Shown here: positions 59,377 to 64,000 of the stretch, piece by piece | How the letters are laid out: each line of letters opens with the position of its first letter | Numbering within the stretch: the first letter of the stretch is position 1 | Origin: Trichobilharzia regenti | Lineage: Eukaryota; Platyhelminthes; Trematoda; Strigeidida; Schistosomatidae | NCBI GenBank assembly: GCA_944472135.2 | Contig: OX235270.1 | Span: 136,043,632 to 136,107,631, forward strand | Direction of reading: 5' to 3' | DNA length: 64,000 bases | Made by a program: the position numbers and the translations under genes | The notes under the pieces: generated by a model | Told to the model about the DNA's origin: nothing | The model's input: the letters and a program-made list of their open reading frames with translations, nothing else | Databases searched by the model: none

Positions 59377-61056
59377 TCAGAATGATTTTGATGTTCCAAA
59401 CGTCCAGGATTCAATACTCGGTAAACTGTTAATCTGTGTTAAGGTATTCGTACATGTAGTTGTATCTGTGTATAATGGTGATGTCATTTGTTCATAATTT
59501 GGTATATTATTTAACTTCGAAAAGGAGGAAGGATTCTCACTGAAATCATTTGGAATATCCCTTGCCTGAAAACCATCATTAGCAGCTTCACAAGGGAACA
59601 AAGTTATCTCTTCTAAATCATCAAGAGAAGCACCTGACTTGTATGTATCAATGTCATTGAAACTAAGTGCTGTATCAACATCATCGTTTTCACGTTTAAA
59701 CTTTGTACTTCCTGAAAATGAACCAATATTTCGTTGATAATGTGATTCAGGAGTAAAAGATTTTCCGTCGACTTCATCGAATTCACATGGACTAGTATTA
59801 CTCTTAACAATAAATATCTTCTTACTACTAATATTACCGTCACTTATGACAACTTCTTGATTGATGGATCCATAACTATTCAGTCCAGGTTGTTTTGTGG
59901 TCAGTCTTTCTCCTGAATAATTTGCTGTATTATTATTGTTGTTTGCATTTGGTATACCAGTAAACTGAGAATCAATATTTTCAAAATCAACTTCTGATGT
60001 AGAATTAGAGTGGGGCATATTGTAGTCGAATTCAACTGTAGAAGATGAGTTTGGAGACAAAGACGTGGTAGTGGTGGTCGTCTGTGTTGTTACTGGTCGG
60101 AAGTTTAAATTATTTACATTTGTATCACGTAATAAATTATTCGATATTGCAGTGTCTGTTTTGATCGGGACAACAGTAGGTCTGACAATGGTTGCTTTTA
60201 GAGGTTCATATAAAACAGCATGACACAGGACTGGTTGTCTATTGAAGAGTTGCTGAACGGTTTGTGACTGCATATTTACAATCCTTATTTCTTTAATTTG
60301 ACTTCCATGATTCACCGGAGTAGGAGAAATGTAGGATTCATTTATTCTATCAACAGAACGACACGGAATAACTTTATGTACCCGATAAGTTCTTCCGTGT
60401 CCACTGTTCCCACCACCAGAAACTAACAATGTCATTGTTTCGTCAATCTCTTTATTTTCTTTGAAAATAAGATTGTCTTTCAAATTAGAGGACAGGAATC
60501 CTCGTGTATCATATTGATTACTGACAACACAGCCTACTTCTACTGGTTGTTTTAATTCAATATTCAATCTATTGTTCAGCTGTAAACATGACTGAGAATA
60601 ATCTCGATTGCAGACAACTGGATTGACGGTGACCTTTTCAGGTTTATGAAGTGGTGATTGTGCATGATGACAGTCACGATTTTCGTCATAATCTTGACGA
60701 AGTGAAATTTTCAGATTGCAGTTTGAATTTTCATCACTATTGTGTCTCATAGACTTTGACTTGACGGATGTAACATTCGATTTTGAAATCAATTCATCAT
60801 TTTTATTTTTATTACTATTATTATAGTTAATAATGACCGTACTATTCCCACTTCCTGTACGCTTTCTGGGTTGATATTTATAAGCAGGAAATTCTATAGC
60901 ATGCAACCGTTGCAAACGACAGGCTTCATCAATGTATTTGTTACGCATTTTTGTATCTAATTGTTTCCATAACTGTCCCACTCGTTGGCTTATATGCACA
61001 TTAGGTGCATTAGGAAACCAATGTAATATGAGTCTACGTAGGTATTGTGCGAAAAT
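59377..61056 (-). CDS. SOX-type HMG-box transcription factor, 3' exon
   Basis: The exon starts at 61056 after a clear acceptor (pyrimidine tract then TAG) and stays open for 559 codons to TGA at 59379-59377. Its first residues complete an HMG box: IFAQYLRRLILHWFPNAPNV, HISQRVGQLWKQLD, then YIDEACRLQRLHAIEFPAY and KYQPRKR. The ending YKYxPRKR with the EACRLQRLH helix is the SOX signature. The first ten or so box residues (PMNAFM side) must be in an upstream exon that I did not find. The remainder is Asn/Ser/Thr-rich with an acidic C-terminus (LDDLEEITLFPCE), as in SOX activation domains. SOX proteins bind the DNA minor groove in the nucleus and set cell fate. The box is divergent, so the SOX subgroup is not assigned. 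Confidence 0.8.
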   Translation of the reverse strand: MFAQYLRRLILHWFPNAPNVHISQRVGQLWKQLDTKMRNKYIDEACRLQRLHAIEFPAYKYQPRKRTGSGNSTVIINYNNSNKNKNDELISKSNVTSVKSKSMRHNSDENSNCNLKISLRQDYDENRDCHHAQSPLHKPEKVTVNPVVCNRDYSQSCLQLNNRLNIELKQPVEVGCVVSNQYDTRGFLSSNLKDNLIFKENKEIDETMTLLVSGGGNSGHGRTYRVHKVIPCRSVDRINESYISPTPVNHGSQIKEIRIVNMQSQTVQQLFNRQPVLCHAVLYEPLKATIVRPTVVPIKTDTAISNNLLRDTNVNNLNFRPVTTQTTTTTTSLSPNSSSTVEFDYNMPHSNSTSEVDFENIDSQFTGIPNANNNNNTANYSGERLTTKQPGLNSYGSINQEVVISDGNISSKKIFIVKSNTSPCEFDEVDGKSFTPESHYQRNIGSFSGSTKFKRENDDVDTALSFNDIDTYKSGASLDDLEEITLFPCEAANDGFQARDIPNDFSENPSSFSKLNNIPNYEQMTSPLYTDTTTCTNTLTQINSLPSIESWTFGTSKSF

Positions 61057-61071
61057 CTACAGTGGTAAAAA

Positions 61072-61105
<34 letters not shown>

Positions 61106-62188
61106 AAAACCAATCAGGGACAGTGAACAGCAAAATAAAAATAAAAGCATACACGGGATGGAATCTAGACAAAATCATCCCTTTGCAAATGAATAGTCTA
61201 GCAACATACTAATGATTATTTCAAACAAATAAAATGACTAAAAGCAAGTTTTAGTTAAACTATTTTCATCGAGTAGACATTAGTGGTCGATACCGATGAC
61301 TAGACGACAATGATTGAACCGCATTTCTGTTTCACTGTGATCATTATATTCAGTTGAGCAAATCACTCTGTTATCATGTGGTCACTGTGTTTGTCTGATA
61401 CTCAAATACAGTCAGATGTGAAACAATAAATGCATAGAACCAAATTTTAGTGATACGTACAACAGTAAGAAACGGTGTATACTTTTCCAAAAAATTTGTG
61501 TCATTCAGTGTGTATCACGGTTTCGGACAAAAAGCTTGTCAGAATTCAGATGACTTCGAAGAGTTGCATAGGGATATGAAAACACTCTGGCTATACACAT
61601 CTGATCACAAAGAGCTATTGGTTAATGTCGATGGTTTCCAAACATCAATATTATTTTGTAATATGCACAATATAGTACCAATTCTATTTGTATGACGTTT
61701 TCGTGTTAGTATGATCATATTTTTCAATCTAAGTGTTGATTTTCATAACCATTTACGTATCTTACACAAATGCTTAAACTTTTCAGATATGAGAATTTAT
61801 ACCTTATCACTACAGTGAACAAATATTTACTCTGACATGCATGTTTTTTAAAAAAACAATGAAATTAGCTCATGTCTAGAATGATGTCAATATAGAGACT
61901 GCATGTTTTCAAGAATTATATGCCTTTCCATTTTCATAGTTTCAAACATTGCTTCTGTGTTACCGACCCGGAGTTTTATAATCTTAAATGAAATGAAATT
62001 TAAATCTTAGTTAATAATTGGTTATGGAGGCTGGTTAGGCAGATAATGGGATCAATGGTTAGAATATTCTTGGTTTTTTGATTTCATCTTCAATCTTTAC
62101 AACTATCAGATACAGAGTAGTTTGTCAAAACACCATTCTACAAATGCTTCTCAATCATCACAATTTCTGTTAAGTAGTTTGGTTGTAA
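61057..62188. other. intron upstream of the SOX exon
   Basis: Contains a (TA)n tract at 61076-61101 and no recognisable further exon. An 81-codon plus frame at 61450-61695 has no family match. Confidence 0.5.
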
Positions 62189-62500
62189 TGTAACAACAGA
62201 AGACAAGGGCCAGGCAACAGATTGTTTATTAAGGAAATCAACACATATTTGTAGATATTCATATACATATTATACACTATTGTTGGCAGAAAAACACAGT
62301 TTTCTGATTAGTTGTTCCTCAGAGAAAGTTATCTTGCATCTCTTTGTGGATGTTTTTTGAATGTCAGATCATCTATATGCTAACTATATCCGCCTACGCA
62401 AAGCCTTTGTTCTCATTTTTCTCACGACCAATATTGGGGAGATAAACATTGACGTAAATTACTGTCTGCCAATCTTGGCTAGCAGCCAGCTCTCACCACA
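62189..62500 (-). repeat. Solo LTR in opposite orientation
   Basis: 312 bp from TGTAACAACAGAAGAC to CTCACCACA on the plus strand, the reverse complement of the LTRs that follow. Flanks GTAA and GTAT match at three of four bases. Confidence 0.8.
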
Positions 62501-62535
62501 GTATAAGATGTAAGCAGCGGAAATCGGAGAACTAT

Positions 62536-63981
62536 TGTGGTGAGAGTTGACTGCTAGCCCAATTGATAGCCAGTAATTTACGAACAATATGAACAACCAA
62601 CCACAGGAGACTTTGCGAAGGCGGATATAGTCAGCATATAGATGATCTGACATTCAAGAAACAACCACAAAGAGATGCAAGGTTAACTTTCTGTGAGAAA
62701 CAACTAATAATAATAATAATTATAATAACAGCTTTATTCCAAACAGTATTTGTGGTACAGGCATGGAATTTTCAGCGTGTATAACAATATTGCATCTAAT
62801 TACCTGATAAATTTTATAAACTAATGGGACTATACTATGATATAGGACAAGAACGGCATCTAAGGTACACCTACTATCTTTATAAGCAAACTGGTTGGGT
62901 CATTGAAAGGCTTTAAAGAGAGTTCAAGATTAAGTAAAATAAGCCTTTCCATAACTTTCAAAAAAAGTGAGGTAATAGCAGTGGGTCTAAACTTAACAGT
63001 AGGTCCACTTGTTGATTTAGACACTGGAACAATCTTGAAATTTTTCCATGAGTCAGGTATAATGCTTTTGGGAAAAGATTCGTTGAAAATGTCAGTTAAT
63101 GGGGAACATAAGATGTCAGCAGACTGCGTTTTTCTACTAACAATAGTGTATAATATGTACATGAAAATCTACAAATATGTGTTGATTTCCTTAATAAACG
63201 ATCTGTTGTCTGGCTCTTGTCTTCTGTTGTTACATTTGGTGTCGCTGCCTGCCAACAAATGGAAAGCCTATGCCCTGCAGTTTTTGATGGAGACATATGG
63301 ATCTTCGGGCAGGACTTCGAGACTTCTGCGCAGTTGAGTGTCGTTCAAGATCTGTCAGCGATGAGGCTGCTACTTGGCACGCTGCTTGGAGGTCGCAGAA
63401 AGCAGCAAATGAAAGTGTGAGGCGAATGAGTGACAGGGTCAGGCAAACAGTTTCCAAAGTGGGAAGGACCACATATGGTCACTTCGAGATGGGGTTACGC
63501 AGACACAACCGCAATGTTAAACAAAGAGAAAAAGGTGAACATCAGTGAGCACCAAGATGCCAGACAACAAAACAAACGAACAAAGCCCCTACAACCAAAA
63601 AGACCGAACCAACTTCAATCGCAAGTCTTTGACGGGGAGACGAGTGTGGTGAGAGCTGGCTACTAGCCGAAATTGGTGGACAGTAATTCACGTCAATGTT
63701 TACGTCCTCAGTATTGGTCGTGAGAAAATATGAACAAAGACTGATTCAACAACCAACCACAGGTGATTTGCGTAGGCGGATACAGTTAGCATGTAGATGA
63801 TCTGACATTCAAGAAACAGCCACAAAGAGATGAAAGATTAACTTTCTGTGAGAAATAACCAATCAGAAGACTGTGTTTGTTTGCTTGAATAAGCTATAAT
63901 AATGTACATGAAAATCTGTAAATATGTGTTGATTTCCTTAATAAACAATCTGTTGCCTGGCCCTTGTCTTCTCTTGTTACA
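62536..63981 (+). mobile_element. Very short non-autonomous LTR element (TRIM-like)
   Basis: The 5' LTR begins TGTGGTGAGAG at 62536 and ends GTTACA at 63236, with a CR1-like insertion inside. The 3' LTR is 63645-63981 (337 bp). A TGGTGTCGCTGCC primer-site-like sequence follows the 5' LTR by two bases, and GACGGGGAGACGAG precedes the 3' LTR. CTAT flanks both ends as a 4-bp target duplication. The internal region is only 408 bp and carries a Gag-like piece (DGDIWIFGQDFETSAQLS) with no pol. Confidence 0.85.
62706..63120 (-). mobile_element. CR1-like fragment nested in the LTR
   Basis: An (AAT)n tail and 3' UTR (AACAGCTTTATTCC) are joined to an RT piece, 63117-62860 (SADILCSPLTDIFNESF, VKFRPTAITSLFLKVMERLI). 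Most of the 3' half of the RT is deleted. The same family as 50890-53300. Confidence 0.85.
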
Positions 63982-64000
63982 CTATTTCTGAGATTTGTTC

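Overview
The window is AT-rich, intron-bearing animal DNA crowded with retrotransposons. It fits a blood fluke (Schistosoma) best. The strongest pointers are tRNA-headed SINEs that carry hammerhead ribozymes (Sm-alpha type), several divergent RTE- and CR1-clade non-LTR elements, BEL/Pao and other LTR elements, Penelope-like elements (PLEs), and genes whose introns start at 34-44 bp and grow to several kb towards the 3' end. No prokaryotic operon, CRISPR array or rRNA was seen. Species was not determined.

Four host genes can be assembled from exons. (1) A 195-aa four-helix membrane protein, probably MARVEL-like, at 3630-5025 (+), four exons. (2) A TMEM65 orthologue at 25507-11694 (-), five exons and 220 aa, whose last intron is 12.2 kb and holds most of the repeats between 12 and 24 kb. 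(3) A small multi-helix protein at about 37742-42771 (+), possibly Tim17/DUF1757-like, with a degenerate CR1 element in its 4.2-kb last intron. (4) The large 3' exon of a divergent SOX-type HMG-box transcription factor at 61056-59377 (-).

Layout. 0-2.7 kb: PLE with inverted terminal repeats. 3.6-5.2 kb: MARVEL-like gene. 7.8-10.2 kb: CR1-like 3' end split by an RTE insertion. 11.7-25.5 kb: TMEM65; its large intron contains a foldback repeat, an inverted pair of PLE 3' ends, an RTE inserted into another RTE, a 1.31-kb-arm palindrome and hammerhead SINEs. 27.7-30.2 kb: CR1 element with a 731-codon open frame. 30.9-35.05 kb: BEL/Pao element with gag but no pol. 35.6-35.9 kb: inverted Sm-alpha dimer. 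37.7-42.8 kb: third host gene. 43.3-44.0 kb: 288-bp perfect inverted repeat. 44-58 kb: SINEs, solo LTR, CR1-like, PLE and RTE remnants. 59.4-61.1 kb: SOX exon. 62.2-64.0 kb: LTRs and a very short non-autonomous LTR element.

The main message is a layered insertion history that can be read at base level. Two RTE insertions have 13-bp target duplications, one short LTR element has a 4-bp duplication, and three inverted-repeat structures arose by different routes. The most unusual items are the pol-less gag element with a possible -1 frameshift site, the apparently intact hammerhead in an inverted Sm-alpha dimer, and the very short LTR element.
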